A stretch of 64,000 nt of DNA, from the NCBI RefSeq assembly GCF_026421305.1, contig NZ_JAPJBQ010000001.1:682001-746000 (forward strand). Reading direction: 5' to 3'. Under the pieces are notes generated by a model. That model saw only the letters and a list, made by a program, of their open reading frames with translations, did not search any database and was not told the origin of the DNA. A program made the translations under genes and the position numbers. This DNA comes from Dyella silvae. Lineage in GTDB: Bacteria; Pseudomonadota; Gammaproteobacteria; Xanthomonadales; Rhodanobacteraceae. Shown here one piece after another: positions 6,288 through 16,022 of the stretch (within the stretch, counting starts at the first letter, position 1; the number at the start of each line of letters is the position of its first letter).

Positions 6288-8732
6288 TTAGTCCGCGCGC
6301 TGTAGCTCCTTGCCGTCAGCCGCCTGCCACGTCTTCTCGCGCAGCAGGAAATGCGACAGGGCCGGGATCAGCACAAGAGCGCCCACCATGTTCCAAAGGA
6401 ACATGAAGGTGAGCAGGATGCCCATGTCACCCTGGAATTTGATCGGCGAAAACGCCCAGGTCACCACGCCGGCAGCCAGCGTCACACCGACCAGCGCCAC
6501 GACCTTGCCGGTGAACTGCACGGCATGACGGTAAGCCTGGGTGAGCGGCACGCCCGCGCGTTGCTGGGCAAGCTGGATCGATAGCAGATACAGCGCGTAG
6601 TCGACGCCAATGCCTACGCCCAGGGCGATGACTGGCAGGGTCGCGACTTTCACGCCGATGCCGAGCACCACCATCAGGGCCTCGCAGAGGATGGAGGTGA
6701 GCATGAGTGGCACCACAGCCACCACGACGGCGCGCCACGACCGGAACGTTATGAAGCACAACACGATGACCGCACCGTAGACATAAAACAGCATGGTGCG
6801 GTCGGCCTCGCGCACCACGATATTGGTGGCGGCATCGATGCCGCCACTCCCCGCAGCGAGAAGGTATTGACGATCCTTTGCGCCATTCGCCGCTGCGAAC
6901 GAAGCAGCCGCCGCGACAACTCGATCCAGCGTTTCGGCGCGATGATCGGCGAGGTAGGCGATCACCGGCATGATCGAGCAGTCGTTGTTGAACAGGTCCG
7001 GATTGTTCACCGACGCCTGCTGCGCACCGTAGTTGAGCACATCCTGATTGCGTGAAAGGGTCAGCCACTTGGGGTTGCCCTCGTAAGAGCCTGCCGTGAT
7101 CTGGCGCACCGCGTCGCCAAGGAAAGCTGTCGACTGCACGCCAGGCACTTGCCGCAACGCCCAGGCCAGCCGGTCCGCTTCAACCAGCGTGGCGTACTTG
7201 AGGCATCCCTCGGGTGGTGTCTTGACGATGACGGCAAACACATCGCTCGATAGTGAATAGTTGCCGGCGATATAGGCGTTGTCGCGGTTGTAGCGCGAGT
7301 TCGCGCGCAGCTCGGGAGCACCCGACTCAAGGTCGCCGATTTTCAGGTGCATGCTGACGGCGAAGCCCACCGTGGCAAGGGCCACCGATACGCCAAGTGC
7401 AGCCGTCGCCCAACCGCGCGTCGTAAAGCGATCCAGCCATTGCCACGCGATTCCGCCACCCTTCCCTTCCGTCTCCTCACGCTCGGTACGCAGGCTGCGC
7501 GCGGCCGCTGCAGGGTCGACGCCTGCGAAAGAAAGCAACACCGGCAAGAGCAGCAGGTTGGTGAAAATCAACACAGCCACGCCGATGCTTGCGGTCAACG
7601 CGAGATCCTTGATCACCGGAATGTCGATGACCATCAGAACGCCAAAACCCACTGCATCCGCGAGCAATGCGGTAACGCCCGCCAGAAACAGGCGGCGGAA
7701 GGTGTAGCGCGCGGCGACGAGGCGGTGCGTGCCGCGGCCGATGTCCTGCATGATGCCGTTCATCTTCTGGGCGCCGTGCGAGACGCCAATCGCAAAGATC
7801 AGGAACGGCACCAGAATCGAGAATGGGTCCAGTGAGAAACCCAGCGCGGCCACCAGGCCAAGCTGCCAGACCACGGCGACAATGGAGCACAGGATGACCA
7901 GCGCCGTACTTCGCAGGCAGCGCGTATAGCCGAAGATCACCAACGTCGCGATCAGCGCGGCGATACCGAAGAAGCTCATGACCTTGACCAGGCCTTCGAT
8001 AAGATCGCCAACGAGCTTGGCGAAGCCGATCACGTGCAGGCGAATCTTCACGCCCGGCGTGGCCTCATAACGCGCCCGGATGTCGTCAAGCGAACGCGCC
8101 AGCGCACGGTAGTCGATGGGTTTGCCGGTGTCCGAGTTCTTTTCGAGCAACGGCACGAAGATCATGCTGGACTTGAAATCGTTGCCGACGAAACGGCCAA
8201 CGATGCCCGAGCGCGCGATATTGAGCTTGAGCTGCGCCGTGCTCGACGGTGATCCATCGTAGTTGTCTGGCATCACCGGGCCGCCACGGAAACCTTCCTC
8301 CGTGACTTCCGTCCAGCGAACCGCCGGCGTCCACATCGACCTGACCCAGGCTCGGTCGACGCCCGGGGTGAGGAACAGGTCGTCGTTGATCTTTTTCAGA
8401 ACGTCCTGGTACTTCGGGTCGAAGATGTTGCCATCCTGGTTTTCGACCACCACGCGCAACGAGTTGCCGAGGCCGCGCAGCTTGCCGGCGTTTTCCAGAT
8501 AGTTGCGGATGTAGGGGTGGTGGCTCGGAATCATCTTCTCGAAGCTGGCATTGAAGCTCAGCCTCGTCACCGCCAGCCAACCCAGGATCACGGTGGCAGC
8601 TACGCATACCACGATCATCATGAGGCGATGATTGAACACCAGCCGCTCCAGCAGGTTGCCGGAGTGTTTGTCGAAGGCGTCGACGGACCGCACGACAGGC
8701 ATGCGATCGAGCTGTTCGGTTGAAACGGTCAT
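6288..8732 (-). CDS. RND superfamily (MMPL/HAE3-type) exporter
   Basis: 814 residues with the duplicated RND layout. There is one TM helix near residue 40, a large extracytoplasmic loop, and a TM2-6 block from about residue 240. A second half then follows, with another TM, another loop and a final helix block starting near 640. The MMPL/patched-like family exports lipids and other hydrophobic molecules or transfers them between inner membrane and periplasmic partners. GAGGAG precedes the ATG. It is the last gene of the DUF1329/YCF48/RND operon, 19 bp after the YCF48-like gene; this trio commonly travels with DUF1302 proteins, as here at 21.5 kb. Confidence 0.88.
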   Translation of the reverse strand: MTVSTEQLDRMPVVRSVDAFDKHSGNLLERLVFNHRLMMIVVCVAATVILGWLAVTRLSFNASFEKMIPSHHPYIRNYLENAGKLRGLGNSLRVVVENQDGNIFDPKYQDVLKKINDDLFLTPGVDRAWVRSMWTPAVRWTEVTEEGFRGGPVMPDNYDGSPSSTAQLKLNIARSGIVGRFVGNDFKSSMIFVPLLEKNSDTGKPIDYRALARSLDDIRARYEATPGVKIRLHVIGFAKLVGDLIEGLVKVMSFFGIAALIATLVIFGYTRCLRSTALVILCSIVAVVWQLGLVAALGFSLDPFSILVPFLIFAIGVSHGAQKMNGIMQDIGRGTHRLVAARYTFRRLFLAGVTALLADAVGFGVLMVIDIPVIKDLALTASIGVAVLIFTNLLLLPVLLSFAGVDPAAAARSLRTEREETEGKGGGIAWQWLDRFTTRGWATAALGVSVALATVGFAVSMHLKIGDLESGAPELRANSRYNRDNAYIAGNYSLSSDVFAVIVKTPPEGCLKYATLVEADRLAWALRQVPGVQSTAFLGDAVRQITAGSYEGNPKWLTLSRNQDVLNYGAQQASVNNPDLFNNDCSIMPVIAYLADHRAETLDRVVAAAASFAAANGAKDRQYLLAAGSGGIDAATNIVVREADRTMLFYVYGAVIVLCFITFRSWRAVVVAVVPLMLTSILCEALMVVLGIGVKVATLPVIALGVGIGVDYALYLLSIQLAQQRAGVPLTQAYRHAVQFTGKVVALVGVTLAAGVVTWAFSPIKFQGDMGILLTFMFLWNMVGALVLIPALSHFLLREKTWQAADGKELQRAD

Positions 8733-8751
8733 GCAGTGTCTCCTCGCAGGC

Positions 8752-9819
8752 TCAATGCAGCGCCCGGGCGTTTACGCCCAGCGCGCCGGCCGTCACGATC
8801 ACGTCGCCGGACACCGCTACCGCCGATGCCGGGGACGGCTTGGCCGGTCGTTGCGTAACGAAATGCTCGCCGCCGTCGCTGCTGAGCAGCACGGTGCCGG
8901 CCTGACTAACGAGGGCAAGGCTCTGTGCGCCGAAGCTCGTGCCACCGGTGATGCCTTCCTGGACGCCCGTGTCAACCTGAGCCCAATGGGCGCCCGCGTC
9001 GGTGCTGCGATAGGCGTTGCCGCGCAGCCCGTAAACCACGACGGTGCCGGCGTTTCCCGCCACGCCGAAAAAGGTGCCCTTGTAAGGCGTTTCCAGCGCG
9101 CGGAAGCGTCCGGTGTCGCGATCGAGCTTGAGCACAAGGCCCTGCTCTCCGGTGATGTAAACATCCGCGCCGACGCCACGCACCGAATACAAGTGCAGGC
9201 GATCCGGGTTCTCGGTGCGGTCGAACCACGACGTCCAGGTTTGTCCGCCGTCGGTGGTTTCGAAAATGAGATTGAATGCGCCGACGATGAAGCCATGCTT
9301 TGCGTCGGCAAACCACACGTCGAGGAAGGGATTCTCCGCGCCCTGCGCAGCGATGCGCCCTGCCTCTTCCACCAGCTTATCGGTCTGCTCCTGATCGCCC
9401 AGTTCGCCCTTTGCCGCACGAGCGCGAATCTGCGCCAGCATCAATGGCCCCATGCGACGGCCGTCCATCTGAATGGACCAGCTCGCTCCGCCATCAACGG
9501 TATGCAACACGATGCCATCATGGCCCACCGCCCAGCCCTGCTGCGGGGTGGGAAAGCTGACGGCCACCAGATCAGACGACACCGGCACCGTCGCCTGTTG
9601 CCAGTGCGTGCCGTTGTCATCGGAGTAGACGATGTGACCCCGCTGCCCGACAGCGACCACCCGTTTGCCAGCCATCGCAAGGCCATTGAGCAAGGTTCTG
9701 GATGCCAGCGGACTCATGCTGGCCGGTGTGTCCAGCACATCGGCAAAACCAGCGACCGATACGCATGGAAGCGCGAATGCCAGCGCGGCCAGGGCGCGAC
9801 GGATGGAAAACATCAACAT
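8752..9819 (-). CDS. YCF48/Hcf136-like beta-propeller protein, exported
   Basis: 355 residues from ATG 9819, which has GGGG 6 nt upstream. A longer in-frame ORF to 9918 adds residues that do not look coded. A signal peptide (RRALAALAFALPCVSVAGFA) is followed by about six sialidase/BNR-like blades, each with GxxGxxxxSxDxGxxW-type motifs (VGQRGHIVYSDDNGTHW, VGHDGIVLHTVDGGASW, IFETTDGGQTW, AYRSTDAGAHW, LLSSDGGEHF). In plants and cyanobacteria YCF48 aids photosystem II assembly; in heterotrophs the family is periplasmic and found next to RND/DUF1302/DUF1329 genes, with unknown function. Confidence 0.85.
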   Translation of the reverse strand: MLMFSIRRALAALAFALPCVSVAGFADVLDTPASMSPLASRTLLNGLAMAGKRVVAVGQRGHIVYSDDNGTHWQQATVPVSSDLVAVSFPTPQQGWAVGHDGIVLHTVDGGASWSIQMDGRRMGPLMLAQIRARAAKGELGDQEQTDKLVEEAGRIAAQGAENPFLDVWFADAKHGFIVGAFNLIFETTDGGQTWTSWFDRTENPDRLHLYSVRGVGADVYITGEQGLVLKLDRDTGRFRALETPYKGTFFGVAGNAGTVVVYGLRGNAYRSTDAGAHWAQVDTGVQEGITGGTSFGAQSLALVSQAGTVLLSSDGGEHFVTQRPAKPSPASAVAVSGDVIVTAGALGVNARALH

Positions 9820-10060
9820 GGGCTGCCCCAGGAATGAATAACCTGCTCTCGAATCACGAACCGCCGTGACCGGTGTGCGGCTAGGCGGTGTCGTGCCATG
9901 CAGGGGCTGGTCAATCACAACATCGAAAAGGTGCGTGGCAAATGGCGGTGGGACTCTGTCTATGCCGGGCGACGAATGATGTAACCCCTCCCCCGAGAGA
10001 TTCGTTCGCCGGCGAGGTCATGCTGGGCACACCTCACCACCGCCATTGCCATGCGAGTGA

Positions 10061-10092
10061 GTCGCGAAGCGGAAGCGTTCCCGCTTCGCGAC
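10061..10092 (-). terminator. 12-bp hairpin after the DUF1329 gene
   Basis: GTCGCGAAGCGG pairs perfectly with CCGCTTCGCGAC around an 8-nt loop, about 30 nt beyond the DUF1329 stop and inside the 300-bp gap before the YCF48-like gene. There is no U-tract, so it may be an mRNA-stabilising or partial-termination element that makes the first gene more abundant than the two after it. Confidence 0.5.
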
Positions 10093-10120
10093 AATCCTCA
10101 TGATCGCCTTGCGTGGGCGA

Positions 10121-11470
10121 TCAACGAACTCCCTGACCTGCCAGCGACTCCGGCGACCAGTCACGCTCCGACATCGGCTTCACGTAGCGGACGCCACCGG
10201 TTTCGCCGGAGAAGCCCGTCAACGAGTACGAACCGGCGACGAGGTCGTAGATGCCGTGCAGGTCGGCTACTGGCGCCGGCATGTCATAGGCCGGCGTGAT
10301 GTAGGCAAAACCGGTACGGAACAACTGCCCGCGTGCGTCATAGGCTTCTGACGCGACAGCTGCCCAACTGTCCTCATCGAGATAGAACGTGCGCTTGCTG
10401 TAGATGTGGCGCTTGCCGGAAGCCAGCGTGGCTTCAACCACCCACACGCGATGCATCTCCCAGCGCACGTCGGAAGGATTGAGGAAGCTCGGCGTCAGCA
10501 GGTCGTCCGCCTTCGACTCATAGGCCATCTTGTAGTCGTTGTAGGGAACGTAGATTTCTTTCTTGCCGACGAGCTTGAAGTCATAGCGTTCCATCGAGCC
10601 GTTGAACAGGAACACGTCGTCGTAGGTGGACGAGCCGCCCGAACCCGGGTTGGGCGTATCAAAGGCGAGATCCGGCGCGACCTTGACGCGGCGCTGGCCC
10701 GGCAGGTACTGCCATGCCTTGCGGCCCTTGTCGCTGTAGTTGAGCGGATCGACGATCTGCAACGCCTCGCCCGCACGACGCGCCGGGCCGGTGTAGGTCA
10801 GACGCTGCTGCCAGAACACGTCCGCGTTCGGCTTGCTGATATCCCAGTAAGGGTATTCCTCGACGGCGTTGCCTTCGGTCGACAGCGTCGCATGGCCTGA
10901 GGCGTCGACGTTGTAGTTGCGATACTTGCTGTCATAGGCCACGCCGTTGAAGCGCACCAGGTGATTCCACATCGCCTCAAAGCCGGTTTGCGGCATCGGG
11001 AACGGGAAGCCCGCATGGCAACCGCTCATCGAACGGCCACCACCGTCCGTCTTTGCTTCCACGGCGCACTTGGCGGTGTTGTCGACGACAAACTTCGGAA
11101 ACGCCGCGGAGCGATGCGTCGGATAGACGTCGATGTGGTAGCCCGGATACTTCTTCATCAGGGCCTTGGTGCCCTCGGTCAGATTGGCCGAGTACTTATC
11201 CATGTTCTTCGCGTCGATCGTAAGCTGCGGCTTTTCGCCGGCGAACGGATTCGGACGAATGCCGCTGCCCGCCTTGAATGCGGAGGGTGCGCTGGTAAGA
11301 CCGCCACTATAGGCAGGAACGGCGCCATCGGCGCTGCCTGCCATTTCCGCGCCGACGCCAGTCAAACTGGTGCCGAGCTTTTTCGCTTCGTCAGACGAAA
11401 CGCTGGCATGGCCCATGCCAGAGATCAGAACAGCAATGGTCCCGGCTATCAGGGCTTTGCGAAATTGCAT
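10121..11470 (-). CDS. DUF1329 family outer-membrane-associated protein
   Basis: 449 residues starting at ATG 11470, where GAGGAG lies 7 nt upstream; two earlier in-frame starts overlap that site. The signal peptide is FRKALIAGTIAVLISGMGHA. The rest has the hallmarks of DUF1329: a LolA/LolB-like lipid-binding fold, the block AWQYLPGQRRVKVAPDLAFDTPNP and a Trp/Tyr-rich C-terminus. These proteins co-occur with DUF1302 barrels and RND exporters and are thought to handle hydrophobic compounds at the outer membrane. It is first in its operon, about 245 bp downstream of the shared CTCCCCC-N8-GGGGGGGG site. Confidence 0.88.
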   Translation of the reverse strand: MQFRKALIAGTIAVLISGMGHASVSSDEAKKLGTSLTGVGAEMAGSADGAVPAYSGGLTSAPSAFKAGSGIRPNPFAGEKPQLTIDAKNMDKYSANLTEGTKALMKKYPGYHIDVYPTHRSAAFPKFVVDNTAKCAVEAKTDGGGRSMSGCHAGFPFPMPQTGFEAMWNHLVRFNGVAYDSKYRNYNVDASGHATLSTEGNAVEEYPYWDISKPNADVFWQQRLTYTGPARRAGEALQIVDPLNYSDKGRKAWQYLPGQRRVKVAPDLAFDTPNPGSGGSSTYDDVFLFNGSMERYDFKLVGKKEIYVPYNDYKMAYESKADDLLTPSFLNPSDVRWEMHRVWVVEATLASGKRHIYSKRTFYLDEDSWAAVASEAYDARGQLFRTGFAYITPAYDMPAPVADLHGIYDLVAGSYSLTGFSGETGGVRYVKPMSERDWSPESLAGQGVR

Positions 11471-11714
11471 GCGCATACTCCTCACGATTGTGTTTCCAGT
11501 GTCGGGGTGCGGTTGTCATCGCCACCCCAGGGCGTAAGCACAGGCCTCGTTTCGCACCAGCCGGCGTCGTTCTGCCGGGACGGGGGTACGTGTTTTCGTA
11601 CTACCCGCGCTCGTTACGTTGCCTCGCTCTTGTTACCGACCACCGCGCCCTGCCTTGCGGCGACGAACAGGCGAAAGCGGTCGATACCCATTGTTAGGAG
11701 CTGCGCAAGCCACA

Positions 11715-11737
11715 CCCCCCCCAAAACGCCGGGGGAG
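11715..11737 (-). promoter_or_regulatory. Shared operator site 1 (CTCCCCC-N8-GGGGGGGG)
   Basis: Read on the minus strand the sequence is CTCCCCC-ggcgtttt-GGGGGGGG, about 245 bp upstream of the DUF1329 start. Exactly the same 7+8+8 pattern occurs at 14666-14688 and 21199-21221, each oriented toward a downstream operon of the same locus. It is the probable binding site of the MalT-type regulator encoded next door. No other gene lies between 11471 and 11828. Confidence 0.65.
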
Positions 11738-11828
11738 GGGCAATTCGGCAACGAAGGGTGGCAACCCGGCCTGTGCCGGTTCTTCACATTCATGAAGGGC
11801 GTCAGTGGCTGCGCCCTGGCGGATGCGG

Positions 11829-14516
11829 CTATTCCAGTCCCTGGATGAGACCGAGCAATTGCGCGCGGTGCACGACATGCCGGCGCGTGCCCACGCCCAA
11901 CTTGCCGGACAGGTTCTTGAGATGCCATTTCACCGTGGCCTCGCCCACGGCCATGGCCTGGGCGATTTCCTTGTTCGACAAATTGCGCGCGAGAAATTCG
12001 AGCACTTCGCGCTCTTTCGGCGTCAGCACCATGCTCGGCATGACGCGGGGAACGCCCTGGCGATGATCCACCGGCGGCGGAATCACGCGTGACGGAGAGG
12101 CGTTGCCCATCATGGAGTCACCGCCCGTCTCGGCCATTACGCGATACGCCCAGTCGGTAATCACCGGATGGGTGTCGGTGAAGAGGCGCATGAAGCCGTA
12201 GGTCTTGGCCAGACTCATGGCTTCGATCACGAGTGCGCGACCGTCCTCGCCATTGCGTTCAAGCGCATAGGCGCGCAGTGCCATGCATTCGATGCGGAAG
12301 CGTCCCTGCCTTGCCTGTTCGGCGATGGGCGCGGCCAGCGAAATCGCTTCGAGCACCGCCGGCCAATCCTGTGATGCCATGGCGGCATAGGCGTGGGCCA
12401 TGGCGCTCAGTAATTCCACGTTACGCCGCCACAAGGGCCCCCGCCCGGGGCTTTCGGTGGCCACCATCTCGTCGATCCGGGCGATGAGTGCACTGCAGGT
12501 TTCGCGACGGAAACGGCTCGCGTGCAGTCGAACCTGCTCACCCAGGCTGGCGATACACAGGCGTGGCAACCGCCGCGCCGCGCCAATGGCAAACGAGGCC
12601 TCCAGCATATCGAGCGCGCGATGTTCCTCGCCCTGCGCTGCCGCCACGCGCGTCACCGTGCGGTAGCCGACCAGCATGGCCTCGGGCGCGCCCACGCGTT
12701 CGAGCACGTCCAGCCGGTTGGCCAGCAAGGCCAGGGCCTCATCCAGCCGGTCGCGCTCATAGGCGATCGAGGCAAGCAAGGCGGCGAACATGCAGGACAA
12801 CGGATGCCGGCGCCCGAACTTCGCATCGATAGACGTCAGCGCCGCACGCACCCCTTCTTCAGCAAGAAGAATCTGCCCTTCCCAAGCGAAGCTCAGACCA
12901 GTGATGAATTCACGCCAGCGCGAGGCATAGTCGGGCTCTTTCGGCGAGTCCGCGCTTACCGTGCCGCACAGGCGCCGCGCCTCCGCCGGATCGCCCTGAA
13001 GCAAGGCCATCATGGCCAGGCGATTGACGTGCATACGCAAAAACTTGGGCTCTCCGGCCGGCGCCGCATCCTTCCATGGCGTCAACATGGCAACGCAACG
13101 GTCCGGGTCATCGGAGTAGTAGGCCGCGCCGCTTGCAATGAGCACGCACTCGTAGCGCAACGCCAGATTGACGTCGGGCCGCGACAGAATGAGCCCGACC
13201 ATGCGCTCGGCTTCCTCATGGCGCTCGCTCACCGCGAGTGACCATGCAGCGGCCAGGCGCAACTGCGGATGCTGGTCCAGCACCGACTCCGGCAGCACAT
13301 CGAGCCATTCGCGCATCGTGCCCATGTGGCCCTGGATCACTGCTTCGTACAGGCCTTTTTGCGCAAGATCGACAGCGACGCCTTCCCTGCCCGCCTCACG
13401 CGCATGACGCGCCGCCTGCGTGAGCATGCCATGTGCCGCTAGCCAGTCCTGCGCAAGGCCGTGCAATGCCGCGCGCTCCTGCTCGGGCCATTCCGCCAGA
13501 CGCAGACGAAGCGCATCGGAGGCAAGCAAGTGCAGGCGGCACCAATCCGAGTCTTCACCGACCACAAAAATCGGCGTCTCACGCGAAAGGCGTGCAAGAC
13601 GTTGCGGCGCGTCTTCATCGCCGGTGAGGGCAATGCACAGATCCGGGTGCAACTGATCCACCACGGCGACGCGGGTGAGAAAGGCCACGTCCTCCGGTGC
13701 GAGCTTGGCCGTCAGCGCTTCCACCAATTGGTTGCGCGAATCGGGCGAATGCGGACCCACCAGGCTGCGCAGGTCGCTGCCCCGCTCCATCGCGGCGAGC
13801 ATCAACTGCAGGCCCAGTGGCCAGCCCTCGGTCATTTCATGCAGCCGTGCGCACGTGTCCGCATCGGCCTTGGCACCGATGCGGTTGCGCACCAGGGCAA
13901 TGGTTTCCTCCAGCGTGAAGCGCAATGTTTCAACGCCGACGGACGTGCATTGGCCATAGGCAAGCAGATCCGCCACCATCGGATCGAGCTCGCCCCGGCC
14001 CGCCGCTACCACGCGAAGGTTGGACGGCGCGTTGTGCAGCAAATAGCTCAGGGCCGCCAGGCTGCTTGGATGCAGGCGCTCGGCCTCGTCGATCATCAGC
14101 ACCATCGACAGCGACGCCTGGGCCACCTCGCTGAGCCATGCGGTGACGCCTTCGTATTCACCGACCGTCGCCGACGCACTTTCCAGCAAGGTCGCGCCGA
14201 ACTGAGGGCGGCCGCAGCCCATGCGCACGGCCAGTACCAGGCTATGTAGCATGCGCTGGGGGTCGGGGCTTCCATCGGCCGATATCCAGGCCACCGCCCA
14301 ACCTCGCGCCAGATACTCATGGCGCCACTGGGCCAGCAACGACGTCTTGCCGAATCCGGCGGGCGCCTGCACCAGCACGAACGACCGGTCGCGGAACTGT
14401 TCGTCCTCCAGACTCAATCGCGGCCGCGCCAGCAAATAGCGCGGCGCCCTGGGCGGCGTCGTCTTGAGAACGAGTTCTGCGATGACGGGGGCTGCCCCGC
14501 CGGGCGTGATGGCCAT
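11829..14516 (-). CDS. MalT-type LuxR family ATP-dependent transcriptional activator
   Basis: 895 residues, the standard length for the MalT/LAL (STAND ATPase) family. Walker A is at residues ~51-59 (APAGFGKTS) and a Walker B-like run is VLMIDEAERL. A long TPR-like helical sensor region follows, and the C-terminal LuxR HTH begins LTPKEREVLEFLARNLSNKE and continues with VGEATVKWHLKNLSGKLGV. Such proteins bind an inducer plus ATP, oligomerise and activate catabolic operons. It lies between the two operons it probably controls. Its own start is 150 bp from shared site 2, so it could be autoregulated. Confidence 0.92.
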   Translation of the reverse strand: MAITPGGAAPVIAELVLKTTPPRAPRYLLARPRLSLEDEQFRDRSFVLVQAPAGFGKTSLLAQWRHEYLARGWAVAWISADGSPDPQRMLHSLVLAVRMGCGRPQFGATLLESASATVGEYEGVTAWLSEVAQASLSMVLMIDEAERLHPSSLAALSYLLHNAPSNLRVVAAGRGELDPMVADLLAYGQCTSVGVETLRFTLEETIALVRNRIGAKADADTCARLHEMTEGWPLGLQLMLAAMERGSDLRSLVGPHSPDSRNQLVEALTAKLAPEDVAFLTRVAVVDQLHPDLCIALTGDEDAPQRLARLSRETPIFVVGEDSDWCRLHLLASDALRLRLAEWPEQERAALHGLAQDWLAAHGMLTQAARHAREAGREGVAVDLAQKGLYEAVIQGHMGTMREWLDVLPESVLDQHPQLRLAAAWSLAVSERHEEAERMVGLILSRPDVNLALRYECVLIASGAAYYSDDPDRCVAMLTPWKDAAPAGEPKFLRMHVNRLAMMALLQGDPAEARRLCGTVSADSPKEPDYASRWREFITGLSFAWEGQILLAEEGVRAALTSIDAKFGRRHPLSCMFAALLASIAYERDRLDEALALLANRLDVLERVGAPEAMLVGYRTVTRVAAAQGEEHRALDMLEASFAIGAARRLPRLCIASLGEQVRLHASRFRRETCSALIARIDEMVATESPGRGPLWRRNVELLSAMAHAYAAMASQDWPAVLEAISLAAPIAEQARQGRFRIECMALRAYALERNGEDGRALVIEAMSLAKTYGFMRLFTDTHPVITDWAYRVMAETGGDSMMGNASPSRVIPPPVDHRQGVPRVMPSMVLTPKEREVLEFLARNLSNKEIAQAMAVGEATVKWHLKNLSGKLGVGTRRHVVHRAQLLGLIQGLE

Positions 14517-14665
14517 CAGACGAATCCAGTTGGGCTGGCTCGGACTTCATGTTCGAACGGTGCGACGTCACGGGCCAGGTACCGCCCGCTTCACCGGCAT
14601 GCGTCTCGAATCATTGTAGACACGGCGCAACCGGCGTGACCACACATCACGCGCCCTTCACGCTA

Positions 14666-14688
14666 CTCCCCCTCCTTGCCGGGGGGGG
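14666..14688 (+). promoter_or_regulatory. Shared operator site 2 (CTCCCCC-N8-GGGGGGGG)
   Basis: CTCCCCC-tccttgcc-GGGGGGGG, about 273 bp upstream of the UspA-hemerythrin start and in the 445-bp divergent gap between the regulator and the plus-strand operon. It is oriented toward the plus operon. The rest of this gap has no credible gene; an open frame from 14722 reaches the UspA gene but its first 80 codons do not look coding. Confidence 0.65.
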
Positions 14689-14961
14689 ATTCCATGTCCA
14701 GCCGTACCTAGCCTTGATCCTGTGACAAAACAGGTCCGGCGTTCCAGTCGCTTGGCGGCTGAGGTCGAGTTGGCGAAAAGGCCTATTCGGCAGGGGTGGA
14801 GTCCCGGAGATGAGTCTTCGCATGCGGAGGCTCATCGCTCAAGGAGAAGCAACGGTGGTTTCCTTGCCACCCACGCGTGGACACCTGTTCTGGCGGCCAT
14901 CGCAGGGTGCGGTGGGGTTTCCCGCCCGGCGTCATGGGTAGCACACCTCTCTGGAGTCTGT

Positions 14962-15954
14962 ATGTACCGTCACCTGCTCGTTCCGCTCGATGACAACGAT
15001 CTCTCGATCGAAACGGTCAGCAAGGCCGTGAATCTCGCGCGCACGTTGGGGGCACGGGTCAGCTTTGTGCACGTGCATGATCGTGATGCCGCACTCCTCA
15101 ATGGTGAAACTGCGCCGGCCGGCTACATCGATACCTATCGGGAACGCGCCAGCGCGCTCCTGACCAAAGCCGAAGCGGCGGCGCGGGCACTCGGCGTGCC
15201 CTGCGACTCCGTCATCCTCGATGGCGGCGTGCCGCACGAAGCCATCCTCGAAACGGCGCGCAAGTTGGGCTGCGATCTCATCTTCATGGCGCCGCGCGGC
15301 TATCGCGCCGCACGTGGCGCAGCACTCGGCTCGCAGACCGCCCACGTGCTGATGGCTGGCGAATTGCCCGTGCTCGTATCGTCGACGCAGGACGCCGGCC
15401 AGGTCCATCCGATGGTCGAGATCATTCGCGACGAGCACCGCGCACTAGCCGCGGTGTTGCACGCGTGGCTGCACCTACTCAACGAGGGCAATCCGCAGAA
15501 CGAGGCGGACGTGGACCTGATGCGGGCCATGGCGCGATACGTCGCCGAGTTCCCGCTGGCACTGCATCACCCGAGGGAGCACGACTACCTGTTCATCGTG
15601 TTGCGTGGCCGCACCGCTGTGGTGCATGCCGAGCTGGACGAACTTGAACGTCAGCACGAACGCGAGCGCGCAATGGCCGAAGCACTCGGCGACAACGTCG
15701 AACGCTACAGCCAGGGCCAGATCGGCCTGCCCCCGCTTCGCGATGCCGTCGCAAGCTACGCGCACTTCATGTGGGAACACATGGGCCGCGTCGAAGGCGT
15801 GATTCTTCCGGTGGCCCAACGTTACCTCACCGAGGCCGACTGGAACGAAATTCACGCGGCGGCTACGCGACCAGACAGTCCGCGTGCCAATGGCGAAGCC
15901 AGCGCAGCCTATCGGCAGCTGTTTTCGCGCATGGCCCATCTTGCGCCGCCATGA
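14962..15954 (+). CDS. UspA domain-hemerythrin (HHE) domain fusion
   Basis: 330 residues from ATG 14962, with GGAG 5 nt upstream. Residues ~1-145 are a universal stress protein domain: MYRHLLVPLDDNDLSIETV at the start and an ATP-loop-like LIFMAPRGYRAARGAALGSQT. Residues ~150-320 are a hemerythrin-like four-helix domain with candidate diiron ligands in IIRDEHRAL, LHHPREHDYLF, and AHFMWEHMGRVEGV. The fusion suggests an oxygen- or NO-responsive stress sensor. It opens the plus-strand catabolic series, which is unusual because the following genes are metabolic. Confidence 0.85.
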   Translation: MYRHLLVPLDDNDLSIETVSKAVNLARTLGARVSFVHVHDRDAALLNGETAPAGYIDTYRERASALLTKAEAAARALGVPCDSVILDGGVPHEAILETARKLGCDLIFMAPRGYRAARGAALGSQTAHVLMAGELPVLVSSTQDAGQVHPMVEIIRDEHRALAAVLHAWLHLLNEGNPQNEADVDLMRAMARYVAEFPLALHHPREHDYLFIVLRGRTAVVHAELDELERQHERERAMAEALGDNVERYSQGQIGLPPLRDAVASYAHFMWEHMGRVEGVILPVAQRYLTEADWNEIHAAATRPDSPRANGEASAAYRQLFSRMAHLAPP

Positions 15955-16022
15955 CATCGCGCCATCGCACCATCCGCAGTAACCGGTGCCCGTCACCGGT
16001 GTTTTGATTCGAGGAGAATCGT

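Noticed and set aside
8632-9837. 401-codon open frame on the plus strand
   Set aside because: Antisense to the YCF48-like gene, whose repeats are plain; no motif in the plus-strand product.
11715-11737. Rho-independent terminator
   Set aside because: C and G tracts could pair, but the same exact arms occur at three promoters with constant orientation and no U-tract, which fits an operator better.
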